Assembly (NCBI GenBank): GCA_014529385.2
Contig: CM043947.1
Coordinates: 116,225,587 to 116,289,586, forward strand
Reading direction: 5' to 3'
Length of the DNA stretch: 64,000 nucleotides
From: Adiantum capillus-veneris
Lineage: Eukaryota; Streptophyta; Polypodiopsida; Polypodiales; Pteridaceae
Shown: positions 52,795 through 62,937 of the stretch, one piece after another
Layout of the letters: each line of letters starts with the position of its first letter
Position numbering within the stretch: position 1 is the first letter of the stretch
Program-made: the position numbers and the translations under genes
The notes under the pieces: model-generated
Databases searched by the model: none
Told to the model about the DNA's origin: nothing
The model's input: the letters and a program-made list of their open reading frames with translations, nothing else

Positions 52795-54624
52795 TTAAGA
52801 GATCTCTCTCTCATCCTCGCATAACTCAGCATAACTTCCTATATCGATATAGAGCTCTCCGTTTAAACACATATCCTCTGTTTCATTTTGTAGCTCCTGT
52901 GCATGCACCCCATATAGAGTAGTAGCATCTTGATGCTCGTCTGGCACCACCGCAGCGGCTTTTGATTGAGCATCTTCTCTGATCTCCTCCATTGATGTCG
53001 TTGTGATTGGCACATGGTAGCCTTCATACGTCCTTGCACTACGAGGGGCTACCTCTATGACGTACCACCAGTTTGATGTAGACTTTGTAGGATGAAATAT
53101 TACCTGCCAGAGCCACATAACTTACATGAGAGCTTTCAAGCACATAACTTGTAAAAGGGGGATGTTAACTATTTACATACTTACTTGTTCATAATGCTCG
53201 GGTAGTACGAAAGTGTCTCTTAGGTCAGTCCATTTCTTAGTAGAATCCACCTCAAGAAAACCAGACTCTCCTCTACGCACAGTAGCGTTGCGACCCTCCA
53301 TGATTATCTTGAACCATTGCACGTCGAACAAGTCAACAAAAAATCCTCTGTAATGGATCCTCAAAATCTCTTGCAGCGTGCCGAAGTAAGTGAGTTCCGC
53401 CACCACAGGATCTGCATCAGAGGAACGTCGTCGACTAGACTGTTCAAATTTTGCCATGATTCCACAATCTTGAGTAAAACGCTTTTTGTCGATTCGTTCC
53501 ACCCTAAAATGTCGACCTTTACACCATGCTGCTGTGTATGACTTATACTACAACGAACAAAGATTATGAGTGGCCGTTCAAACGTTTATAAATAAAGTCA
53601 CTTGCTAGTCGTACATTGCAAACTTACCTTGGTCGCACAACCCTGAGAGTACTCCCACTCTTCTTCAGTCACTTCGTCACCGCATTGTTGTGCGCTTTTC
53701 AATTGGTTGTGCAACCATCTTAAGCTCATGAAGGTTGGTAGGCTCTCCAGAACCGCTGGATAGTGCATCGGTGGTCGTCTTCCGCGTCTCCACTCGATTC
53801 GTGCCCTTTGTCGCTCTTGCTTTGCATCCTCATATTGTGAAATCCACTTTTGCATCACTGGATTGTGAAGCATGCAAAATCGGTTGATTTTAGCCTCTAG
53901 AATCCATCCCCAAGTTTCGCAAAATCTTTCTTGCTTCATCTCGGGAATCTGGCATCACATTGTCAGCTGGTAGTATGTGCTCTTTCAGCAATCTACACAA
54001 CATAAAAATATGATACAGTCGTGTAAAAATCTATCAGATCATTGTACATTTAGAGTTCTATTAAAGTAATTTACTAATTGTAATAGATCACCTGAAAAGC
54101 GCTGTGACACTAGTGTCACTCCATCCAAACTTTGCCTGCATGTTGAGAAGAACCAGGAGTGCTTTCAATCTAGACATACGTGCTCCATTATACAATGGCG
54201 TATCGGCTTCACTTTTCATATCATCATAGATAAGCCTTTCTGAATCCATGATCGTCTCGATCATTTCATCAATCTCGGGCTCAAACATTGCCTCGTTGGG
54301 AATGTGCTCTGCATGATCATCCCCCGAGCTGTCAGAGGCTACATCTTGTGGCCTCACATATGCTGCTTGACCAAAGCGCCTGCGAACACGTCTATTGGGT
54401 TGCAAGATTGCTGCTTGTTGGCCAGCGTCAAAGTCCGACGAGTTATAATTGGCAACAACTCGATCTATAATAGATGGATCGAACTCGCCAAATTCGCGAA
54501 CGTGCTGCAAAGAAACAAGTCTTGTCCGTCGCACAGCATGCTTGCATTGATTACAAGGACATAAGACCCTTGTTGAGAGATAGGTGTTTCGGTTGGACGG
54601 TCCCACATCCTCGTCGCTACTCAT
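52795..54624 (-). pseudogene. CACTA TNPD-like transposase with the catalytic core deleted
   Basis: Exon 1 (54,624-54,092) starts MSSDEDVGPS and has the transposase-associated zinc motif LCPCNQCKHAVR, then an acidic stretch. The intron 54,091-53,993 is clean. Exon 2 (53,992-53,628) opens with LLKEHILPADNVMPDSRDEA, the front of a Transposase_21 domain, but switches within about 35 codons to sequence that in relatives lies far downstream (FCMLHNPVMQKWISQYEDA). The DDE core is therefore missing and the frame shifts at the joint. Exons 53,547-53,185 and 53,103-52,795 encode a DUF4216-type region (LTYFGTLQEILRIHYRGFF, WYVIEVAPRS). The product could not cut DNA. Confidence 0.85.
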
Positions 54625-54686
54625 AATGAGGATAAAAAACTTATAACCTGGACAACAAATTTAATATTCTATTGGCATTCTTCGTC

Positions 54687-54690
<4 letters not shown>

Positions 54691-54747
<57 letters not shown>

Positions 54748-54766
54748 TCTCTCTCTCTCTCTCTCT
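54691..54766 (+). repeat. (CT)n microsatellite in CACTA-1
   Basis: CT dinucleotides interrupted once by CACT, just upstream of the TNPD-like gene start. Confidence 0.9.
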
Positions 54767-56107
54767 TTACCTCACATTCTCTAGTCATGTCCAATCCCCG
54801 CACACCTCGGTCTAGAGGTGCACGGAGATCAGAACCACCGGGTTATAATCTTGTCTTAATTGGTCAATACCTATATTTGTGGGTACAAGAAATCTACACA
54901 CCCACGTCTACATGATACTGCATGTAGTGGACAAAACCCCTTTGCCTCTTCTCTAGCTGTAGCACTTCACTTCATCTTAACATCTTTTCACAGTAGATCT
55001 TTTCACTGTTCGTCTAACTCTAAACCCTAAACCGTAAGTAATTCTTGCGTGGACTCGATCTAGCGTAAATAAGCATAAATCTAAATAAACGTAAATCTAA
55101 CTAAAAATAAAGCTAAATCTAATTTAACGTAAGTCTAATGACTAGAGGTTGTCTAGATGGTCATTGTGTCGGGGATGTAGTGACTCTTGCCGCCCTGAAG
55201 ATCCACCTTCTTCCCTATCTTCTGAAGACATTTCACCAGTACTTTTGGATCGACGGAGCCCACCATGAGTGAAGGCAGCAATACCCTATATTCCATTGAG
55301 GGCTTTCTTCACCCGCTTCCTGCAGGCATCGCAGTCTATGGAGACCTAAATCTAATCTAATATAACGTAAATCTAAATCTAGCTTAAATAAACGTAAATC
55401 TAGTTAAAAATAAACCTAAATCTAATTTAATGTAAGTCTACATATAACCTAATCTTTAACGTCTTTTAAGATAGTTTCCTACGACGTTATAACTCTCTTC
55501 TTCTTGTGTGTGTGCGCGTGTGTGGATGTGTGTGCCAATAAAAAAAGATAAATGGTATAACCTTTCTATCACCCATGCCAAGTATGATAGATTGATTATG
55601 CCATTTCCCTCTTGAATAATAGGTCTTGAGTTCAACTCCTCGTCGGCTAGATCTTTAGGTCTTTTAATTTTAATTAGTTTCCTACGACGTTAAATTAGTT
55701 TCTCTCTCTTTCTCTCTCAATGTGTGTGCGTTTTTTTGGATCGTATGCATGTTCTCTCTCTCTTTTCCTCTCTCAATGTGTGCGTTTTTTGTTTATGCAT
55801 GTTCTCTCTCTCTTTTCCTCTCTCAATGCGTGCGTTTTTTGTTTATGCATGCTCTCTCTCTCTTTTTCTCTCTCAATGTGTGTGTGCATTCTTTGTTTAT
55901 GTATGTGTGTGTGCGTTTTTGTTTTTGTTTGTACTCTCTCTCTCTCTCTCTCTCTCTCAAAAACACTATGTGTGTGTATGTGTGTGTGTGAGAGAGAGAG
56001 AGAGGGAGAGAGAAAGAGGGGAAAGGAACATGAGAATGAGGAGAGGGAAGGAGCATACCTGGCTCTCCTTCCTCTCCTCGTGTGTGTGTGTGTGTGTGTG
56101 TGTGGAG

Positions 56108-56155
<48 letters not shown>

Positions 56156-56250
56156 GGGAGAGCGTTACCTGCTGCTTGCTTGAGGGCGCCGAAAAACTCA
56201 GATCTGAGATCTGAGTTTTTGGGCGCGCTCGGTTATTTTTTTACCCCAAC
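54767..56250. other. CACTA-1 non-coding right part with minisatellites
   Basis: TAAATCTAA and AAATAAACnTAAATCTAA phrases recur at 55,060-55,130 and 55,340-55,440. A 50-bp minisatellite follows (TATGCATGTTCTCTCTCTCT at 55,744, 55,794 and a variant at 55,844). CT (55,936-55,958), GT (56,081-56,103) and GA (56,114-56,151) tracts lie beyond. An inverted AACTCAGATCTGAGATCTGAG segment lies near 56,196. Open frames here are repeat translations. Confidence 0.7.
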
Positions 56251-56395
56251 CGGCGTCGCTATGAGCGTCGCTATAAGCGTCGCTATGAGCGTCGCAAATT
56301 TACAAAGAAATTTGCGACGCTCATAGCGACGTCGGGAAATTTTTTTTTGAGCGTCGCTGTGTGAGCGTCGCTAATATGAAGAGCCTCTTGTAGTG
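56251..56395. repeat. CACTA-1 right subterminal repeats and TIR
   Basis: GCGTCGCTATGAGCGTCGCT-type repeats run in both orientations from about 56,253 to 56,375 and end in the inverse TIR CCTCTTGTAGTG. Confidence 0.9.
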
Positions 56396-56398
56396 TGG
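56396..56398. repeat. Target-site duplication TGG, right copy of CACTA-1
   Basis: Pair of 50,606-50,608; the Gypsy-E LTR resumes at 56,399 with GGAGATGAGG. Confidence 0.95.
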
Positions 56399-57740
56399 GG
56401 AGATGAGGATACTCTAGTCCAAGGGATCTCGAAAGAGAAGAAAAATCTACTTCACAAGCACCAAAGAGTAAAAAGTGCCATGGACAGAAGATACGTGGGA
56501 ACGAGCTCTTATGCAGGCCTACAACCTATATCTTACAGAATAGCCCATTCTAGGTGTGAATTTCTAGTGAAATTTACACGAGGATGTTCGTGTGGACTCA
56601 CGGCACAGCATACTCCGTTTTCACTTTTTTACCGACAGTAAATATTTTTTTACCACAGTAAATATTTTTTACCTACAGTAAATATTTTTCACCTACATGG
56701 TAAATACAAATCACTTTTTACCTAAAGTAACTTTTTTTACCCATGGTAAATATTTTTTACTGCACCATAATTTTTGGGTAGGTAACAGTTCACTGTTACT
56801 AGAAGCAGTGATTGGGCATCAACAATGCAGTTACAGGAGGAGAAAAAGGGAAAATCTTATGGTAAAGGTGAGTCAACAGGGATAAAGACTTTTGAGTTGA
56901 AAAGAGACATGCTGATTTTTTCAAAGAACACGTGTCAAAAGAAGCCATGGTTGAGAATTTTTTGAGAATTTGATATTCAGGAGGACCCAGCAGGTCCCCC
57001 CCTAACATGTGCAGAACCTCCAGTTTCAACATCCACCTAACCTGCTCTTAAATGCTGGTCAAGGCCTTATCCCCATCTGTCACAATCAAAAAAATCAGCA
57101 TTTACCCTCTCCTCTCACATCACTCTAGAGAATATCTTGATGGTGACATATCAGGTGACCTCTATCTGTTGACCACCCTAAGCAAAAAGTAACCCCAATC
57201 AGCGGATTTAAGCATGTTTATCCCTAATCCTAAACCCTCTCATAAACCTATATAAGGAGGCCTTCTCTCACTCAAAACCAACACTTCACCCACTTCACCA
57301 AGCAATGAAGCTATGACGACATTGCTCACAACGAGGAGCTATGGATGGAGCTCTACTCTCTCTCCCTCTCTCTCTCTCCCTCTAGTATGCTACATTACTA
57401 GCTCTAAAACCTAAATAAGGAGTCTTCTCTCATGCTCCATGGCCACCATCCTCGCCATCATTCTCTAAGGTATTGATGTGTTGCTAGTAGGATCATACCT
57501 ACTTGCTGGGTTGATTGTTTTTGACAAGGGATTATGCCATCCTTGGCTTGCTTCTCTATATCCTTGTTATGTATGATCAGATGCCATTGTATTGTTAAGC
57601 TGATGTCTTGTGTATATATATGCTACATAAGGTCCCTAAGCTTCGTTTCTATGTGTTTTTCCATATGTTTTGATGCCATCATAATGCCAGAAGTCTCACT
57701 TGCCTATGTGCACTATGTGTGAGGTCCCTAAACCTCTTAA
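56399..57740 (+). repeat. Gypsy-E 5' LTR, remainder (3' boundary uncertain)
   Basis: Aligned to 62,997-64,000. It contains an array of TTTTTTACC and AGTAAATA words (56,630-56,770), a TATA-box at 57,249-57,256, a TC-rich leader (57,355-57,385), then sequence without parallel in the window because the 3' LTR is cut off. A PBS-like TGGTGCCCCC lies at 57,748-57,757, so the LTR should end shortly before it, but no clear CA end is seen. Confidence 0.75.
57249..57256 (+). promoter_or_regulatory. TATA-box of the Gypsy-E 5' LTR
   Basis: TATATAAG in CCTATATAAGGAGGCC, repeated at 63,846-63,853 in the 3' LTR and resembled by Gypsy-A. Confidence 0.65.
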
Positions 57741-57747
57741 TTTAGGG

Positions 57748-57757
57748 TGGTGCCCCC
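57748..57757 (+). promoter_or_regulatory. Primer-binding site candidate of Gypsy-E
   Basis: TGGTGCCCCC matches the start of the PBS candidates of Gypsy-A (TGGCACCCCC) and LTR-X (GGTGCCCCC). The LTR end before it is not clear. Confidence 0.4.
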
Positions 57758-57901
57758 TTTGTTTTGTTCTTTTCTTGTTTGCATGAGGCGTGGTTTGTGG
57801 AGTGTGCATGAGTACAGAGGCCACCCGATTGCACTGCTCTTTTTCTCGCTATCAAGCTCCTAGTGGAGCTCCTCCGGCGGATCGGACAGTGCGCCCGATA
57901 A

Positions 57902-57902
57902 A

Positions 57903-57928
<26 letters not shown>
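57902..57928 (+). repeat. (CA)n microsatellite at a gag deletion joint
   Basis: About 13 CA units lie between leader sequence and mid-gag sequence. Gypsy-A has several hundred bases of gag N-terminus at the equivalent place; here they are absent. Confidence 0.8.
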
Positions 57929-57933
<5 letters not shown>

Positions 57934-57955
57934 GACACCTACGTTAGTACAAAAC

Positions 57956-59278
57956 ATGCAAGGGGGAATGGAGCCTCCACCGCTAGCTCAACCTACGGCA
58001 AGGGTAGTAGCAGGGACAGGAGCAACAGACCAAGAGTCCTCTCAACAAGAATTACTTCAACAAATCCCCAATCAACTAGAGAGCCTGTCCATCAATCTGG
58101 TTCAAGGTGTAAGGGCTCCCCAGCCAGGAAATGAACGAAATAGACAAGAAGGACAAAGGCAAGCACATGAGTACATTTGCTACAACTGTGGAGAGGTAGG
58201 TCACGGCATGTATTATTGCCCCCATCCACGACGCTATCAAGGAAATGGTAATCAAAGACGGCCTCCTCGCCAGCAAGTCACTCCTGCTCGAGCTAGGCCA
58301 CTAAATGGACAAAATGCACACGTGGCTCCACCAATCCAAATATTGAGACCCCCTCCTCCACCACCACAAGCACCAGCAGAGATCCCTCCACTACTATCGG
58401 GAGGGGAGGACAGGGCTGTCTCTGTCATAAGTCTTGACAATGGTAAGGATAAAGGGAAAGAGAAAATGGAGGAAGCTGTTGCCATGCCAATAAAGAGAGT
58501 TAGGAGACAAAGAACTGATGAAATGGAAGCTTCAGAGCCGGGTAAAGGGAATGAGGGTTCCTCCCAAGTGATAGGAGACAAGAAAAGGAAGATTAGGTCA
58601 AGGAGGCACATAGGAGTAGAAGACTTTCCACTTGGGGTAGGATCCATACCTTATGACTTGGTAGCAGATGTGAGTAAGCAAGGACCAAAGATTTCATGGC
58701 AGCAACTCCTCCACCTTTCCCCAAAGATGCGTAGAACCTGGTCTAAGATGGTCAGCACCAGGAGGGCTAAGGCAAAGTCAGTTGGGTCTATTAGTGCAAG
58801 AGGCATGAAGGATATCGTGCCAGTCATTGATGCAGAGATTAAGAGTCAGCGAGTCTCCAATGTGTACGTAGATGGTGGAGCCGAGATTTGTGTTATGACA
58901 GAGAAATTAATGCACATGTTGGGTTTGGAAGTAAACGAGCAAACTTCCTTACAAGATAAGATGGAAAATAATGTAAGGGTGGCTTGTGTGGGAAAGGTTA
59001 ATGGAGTGAAGGTTTCAGCTTTTGGTGTTGCAATCTCAATTGATGCTTATGTGATCCCAACTAAGGGGGAGGGCTATCCGCTAATCCTTGGAAGACCTTG
59101 GCTTATGGCTATGAAAGCTAGGCAAGATTGGGAGACAGTTTCCCTTGAGTTGCGACCAAATCATAAGGCAAGGGGCAAGCAACAAAAAATTGTGTATCAC
59201 ATGAAGCAGGGTAGACAACAAGACCTAGAGATGGAGACTTCTATGGATGAATGGAGCACAAGCCGAGGAGGATGCTAG
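57956..59278 (+). CDS. Gypsy-E Gag (N-terminally truncated) and protease
   Basis: This is a 440-codon frame. Residues about 27-50 (ESSQQELLQQIPNQLESL) match the late part of Gypsy-A Gag. An intact knuckle CYNCGEVGHGMYYC lies near residue 75. Pro-rich and basic linkers follow, then a retropepsin with VDGGAEICVM and the downstream LILGRPWL at residues about 300-385. DGGA instead of DSGA/DTGA is common in plant Tat-like elements. The ATG at 57,956 is only the first Met after the deletion joint; the Gag N-terminal half is missing. The frame overlaps the RT frame by 32 bases in a different phase. Confidence 0.85.
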   Translation: MQGGMEPPPLAQPTARVVAGTGATDQESSQQELLQQIPNQLESLSINLVQGVRAPQPGNERNRQEGQRQAHEYICYNCGEVGHGMYYCPHPRRYQGNGNQRRPPRQQVTPARARPLNGQNAHVAPPIQILRPPPPPPQAPAEIPPLLSGGEDRAVSVISLDNGKDKGKEKMEEAVAMPIKRVRRQRTDEMEASEPGKGNEGSSQVIGDKKRKIRSRRHIGVEDFPLGVGSIPYDLVADVSKQGPKISWQQLLHLSPKMRRTWSKMVSTRRAKAKSVGSISARGMKDIVPVIDAEIKSQRVSNVYVDGGAEICVMTEKLMHMLGLEVNEQTSLQDKMENNVRVACVGKVNGVKVSAFGVAISIDAYVIPTKGEGYPLILGRPWLMAMKARQDWETVSLELRPNHKARGKQQKIVYHMKQGRQQDLEMETSMDEWSTSRGGC

Positions 59279-61214
59279 CTCTTTGGAAGTCATGGGTATA
59301 ATACTGCGAAACCCAGAAGAAGAAGGTGGTCAAGACTCTCTAAACAAGGAAGAAGCCACAGGCTTAGAGGAGATGCTAGCTAAGGACCTACTAGAAGAAG
59401 AGAGAGAACCCTATTTGCAGGTACTAAAGAAGCATGCTGGCCTCTTTATAACTGATTACGAGCACATTAAAGGAGTGATGGTAACCCAACACCATATCCA
59501 ATTAAAGGAAGGTGCCAAACCAGTGGTGCAAAGGCTAAGGAGATTAGGGCTAGTGCAACAAGATGCACTCTTAAAGGAAGTAAAAAGATTACTCAAGGCA
59601 GGATTTATCTACCCAGTGGAAGATTCTGAGTGGGTGTCTCCAGTTGTGGTAGCACCAAAGAAAAATGGGAAGTGGAGGGTATGTGTGGATTACAAGCCTC
59701 TAAACGCAGCCACAAAAAGGGACCATTTTCCTTTGCCTTTTCAAGATGAAATACTAAATGAAGTGGCTGGTCATGAAAGGTACACAGTGTGTGATGGGTA
59801 CTCAGGCTACTTCCAAATCAGAATTGCAGATGAAGACCAAAGAAAGACTACCTTCATAACACCTTGGGGGTGTTTTGCTTATAGAGTTATGCCTTTTGGT
59901 TTAACTAATGCCCCAGATACTTTCCAGAGGTTTATGAACTTGGTTTTTCAACCTTACTTTGGTAAGTCCATATGAGTCTTCATTGATGATTTTTGCATTT
60001 ACAGCTCTAGGGAAGTACATCTGTCCAAGGTTGATGAAGGTTTCACCTGTCTAGCCCAATTGGGTGGGCAATTGAATAAAGACAAGTGCCACATAGGTGA
60101 GAGCAAGGTCACTCTACTAGGCCATGTTGTGTCTCAAGATGGTATTGAGGCTGACCCTGAAAAGGTAAAGACATTGTTAGCTTTACCTACTCCTTCAAAC
60201 GTGAAGCAACTAGTCTCCTTCATTCAAAAGGTTCGCTACATGGGACGATTCATACATCTCCTTTCTCAGGCAATCTATCCTTTGCAGCAGCTCACTAAGC
60301 ACACTACATTGACATGGAGTGAGGAGGGTGAAAGGTGCTTTCAAGAAGTTAAAACCATTTTGAGCTCATTGCCTGTCGTCCTACAACCCACATGGGGTGA
60401 ATTATTCTATGTAAATCCTAGTGTAGGTCCAGAAGCTCTAGGAGCTGTCTTGATGCAAAAAGACCCAAAGACATCTCTCATGAGACCAGTCTACTTCTCT
60501 AGTAGAGTGATGACAGCTGCTGAAAAGGGTTTCAGCGCAACTCAGCAATTGGTGCTAGCTCTTAAGTTTGCAGTGGAGAAGTTTCGGGCTCACTTACTTC
60601 CGAGACAATTTGTGGTGATCACAACTGAGGAGGTTTTTCCATATGCCCTACAACACATGGAATTGTCTCAAAGAATAGCAAAGTGGGTGGTGCAGCTTCA
60701 AGAGATTGACTACACCCTACAAGTAGAGGATTCCACCCGTGCTTGTTTGGCAGATGTCCTCACACAAAGGTGTTATGAGAAGGCCAAGAAAGAGGCACCT
60801 AGTAAGGTACCGCCTATCCCAGAGCCTGAAGTTCTACTGGGAGCACACAGTCTATATTTTGATGGGGCTTACAAGAGGACCAAAGACAAGGCATCAACAG
60901 GCATAGTAATATTAGGTCCAGAGAAGGAGAAGATCTTTGCAGAAGGGTTTCATCTAAAAGAGGTTCATTCTAACAATGAAGCAGAGTACCATGCCCTTGT
61001 TTTAGGTTTGCAATGTTTTCTTTCTCAGGGCATCACAAAGCTAAATGTTTTTGGTGACTCCATGTTGATTGTTAAGCAAATGGTTGGTGTACGAGCCTGT
61101 AAAAATGACAAATTGTCTGTTAAGATGAGGGAAGCAAAGGCCTTGTTGAAGGGTTTAAAGAAGTTCGAGTGCACTTTGTACCTAAAGATCAAAATCGAGA
61201 AGCAGATTCCTTAG
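59247..61214 (+). pseudogene. Gypsy-E reverse transcriptase and RNase H, with in-frame TGA
   Basis: The frame opens at 59,247 and reads through RT landmarks VDYKPLNAATKRDHFPLPF, DGYSGYFQIRI, VMPFGLTNAPDTFQRF. A TGA at 59,973-59,975 falls just before the catalytic VFIDDF (59,976-59,993); Gypsy-A has Arg there. The same frame then continues through thumb (LLGHVVS, VSFIQKVRYMGRF), RNase H (PVYFSSRVMTAAEKGFSATQ, ACLADVL) and the second RNase H (YFDGAYKRTKDKAS, HSNNEAEYHAL, VFGDSMLIVKQM). A frameshift near 61,165 ends it at 61,214. Without readthrough no active RT is possible. Confidence 0.9.
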
Positions 61215-62611
61215 CAGGTGAAGAACTACAAACTCTCATAGTAGGTGCTATCCTTGTGAAAAGTCCTTTATACCAGGGAAAGGAGGAGCTGCATGATTTA
61301 CTTTACGTTCTTGAGCATTGTGAAGCACCCTCTGGTATGAGTACAAGTGAACGTAGGTGGTTGGAAAAAAAGGCTACCAGCTATACCTTAGTGAATGAGG
61401 ACTTGTATTGTAGAGGGAAAGATGCTGTCTTAAGGAGAGTTCCTGCATCCCAAGAGATAAAGGATATTTTCTTTAGTTGTCATGAAGGTGTGTGTGGTGG
61501 ACACTTTGCACAAGAGGTTACTAGCAGAAAGATTTTACAAGCAGGGTTCACGTGGCCAAGCCTCCATCGAGATGTACAACATTGGTGCTGCACATGTGAA
61601 GTTTGCCAAAAAGCTGGACCAAGGCGTCTTACCCATGAAAATCAGCATCCAATCAAAACCTATGGGCCATTTGAAAAATGGGGGAAAGATGCAATAGGGC
61701 CACTACCTTGCACTCAATTAGGGAAGGAATACATCATTATGGGGGTGGAGTACATGACCAGATGGGCAGAAGCTCGTCCCACAAAGCGCATCACAGCCAA
61801 GGACGTGAGTGATTTCATTTTTGAATGCCTTTGTTGCCGTTTTGGCACACCTTTGGAGATTCTCTCGGATAGGGGACCGGGATTTAGAGCTGATTTAGTC
61901 GGGCAATTGATGAGCAAGTTAAAAATCAAGCGCAGGCACTCTACACCATACTACCCTCAGTGCAATGGTCTTGTGGAAAAGGTAAATGGTCTTATATGTA
62001 AAATCATCACTAAGCAAGTGCATTTACATCCTAAGACATGGGACAAACACCTAGATGCAGCACTTTGGGCCTATAGAACATCCTTTAAAACATCCTTGGG
62101 GTATACACCTTTTCACTTGGTTTACGGGCAAGAGGCACTATTGCCTATAGAAGTGGAGCTAGCGAGCCTCCGAGTTCTAAAAGCACATCAAGAGGATAGT
62201 CAAGAGAAGCGGGTGGAAGGAAGAATCATCGATTTGGAGAGGTTAGGGCTAGATCGAGAGTCAGCAGTGAAGTACTATGCAGCCCAGGTAGAGAAGAAAC
62301 GAAAGAAGTTCAATCGCAACCTTGTCAAGAAAGGTATCAAGGAAGGTTCTTTAGTGCTCAGATACGACAATCGCTTTGATCGCAGGAAGGATGGTAAGTT
62401 CTTGCTTAAGTGGGAAGGCCCTTTTGTAGTGATACAGAGGTTCTCAAATGGTAGTTACCAACTAGGTGACCTAGATGGTAAGGTACATCAGACCCCGGTA
62501 AATGGTTGGCGATTGAAGGCCTACCAATGTCGTCTTTCACAGCCATATGCTGGTGAAATCAATGCTAAGGATGGTTCAGAGGAGAGCTCATCATATTCGA
62601 GCTCCAACTAA
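61169..62611 (+). CDS. Gypsy-E end of the second RNase H and integrase (480 codons)
   Basis: The frame begins with the tail of the second RNase H (HFVPKDQNREADSLAGEEL), displaced by a one-base frameshift from the preceding frame. Integrase follows: zinc finger CHEGVCGGHF ... CCTCEVCQKAG, core acidic residues in WGKDAIGPL, ILSDRGPGFRADL and NGLVEKVNGLI, and a C-terminal domain with RYDNRFDRRKDGKFLLKWEG. A Ser-rich tail ends at 62,611. Within the frame no further break is visible, so the integrase itself appears intact. Confidence 0.88.
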   Translation: MHFVPKDQNREADSLAGEELQTLIVGAILVKSPLYQGKEELHDLLYVLEHCEAPSGMSTSERRWLEKKATSYTLVNEDLYCRGKDAVLRRVPASQEIKDIFFSCHEGVCGGHFAQEVTSRKILQAGFTWPSLHRDVQHWCCTCEVCQKAGPRRLTHENQHPIKTYGPFEKWGKDAIGPLPCTQLGKEYIIMGVEYMTRWAEARPTKRITAKDVSDFIFECLCCRFGTPLEILSDRGPGFRADLVGQLMSKLKIKRRHSTPYYPQCNGLVEKVNGLICKIITKQVHLHPKTWDKHLDAALWAYRTSFKTSLGYTPFHLVYGQEALLPIEVELASLRVLKAHQEDSQEKRVEGRIIDLERLGLDRESAVKYYAAQVEKKRKKFNRNLVKKGIKEGSLVLRYDNRFDRRKDGKFLLKWEGPFVVIQRFSNGSYQLGDLDGKVHQTPVNGWRLKAYQCRLSQPYAGEINAKDGSEESSSYSSSN

Positions 62612-62937
62612 GGTAACAATGATGTACATAGTCATTTCAAAAAAAAAAAAAAAGGAAAAAAAGAGAAGAAAAAAAAGAAAAAAAGAGTATGCTACCAGTG
62701 AAAGCAGATATTGACAATGGATGGGGTATGGCTTTCAAGGGTCTAGGAGACTAGTTGTTAGTCATGGATGGATACAATTATTCATCAGAAAGGACTAAAC
62801 AGGGTGCATCAGCCAAGAAAGCAGTAACATGGCAAATTCAATTGGTACCAGGTGGGTAAGTATTCAAGAGAACCCTATTGTAGCACAACCTACAGCTAGA
62901 GGCATCAAATACCTCTAGCTTAAGTGGGAGGGCTATA
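62612..62937 (+). other. Gypsy-E 3' internal region with A-rich tract and polypurine tract
   Basis: An A-rich purine stretch lies at 62,639-62,688. TTAAGTGGGAGGGC at 62,920-62,933 lies just before the 3' LTR start and is the polypurine-tract candidate. No gene. Confidence 0.7.

Larger units (their letters stand above)
50609..56395 (-). mobile_element. CACTA-1: CACTA (En/Spm) DNA transposon, 5,787 bp, internally deleted
   Basis: The ends are CACTACAAGAGG (50,609-50,620) and its perfect inverse CCTCTTGTAGTG (56,384-56,395). The 3-bp target duplication TGG stands at 50,606-50,608 and 56,396-56,398, and removing the element restores the LTR sequence seen at 62,990-63,005. Subterminal arrays of AGCGACG occur at both ends. 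Genes on the minus strand are TNPD-like (54,624-52,795, core missing) and TNPA-like (52,522-51,209). With no catalytic core the element could move only if supplied in trans. Confidence 0.97.

Noticed and set aside
55720-56214. 143-164 codon frames with Ser/Leu and Arg/Glu runs
   Set aside because: Translation of CT, GT and GA tracts in the non-coding part of CACTA-1.
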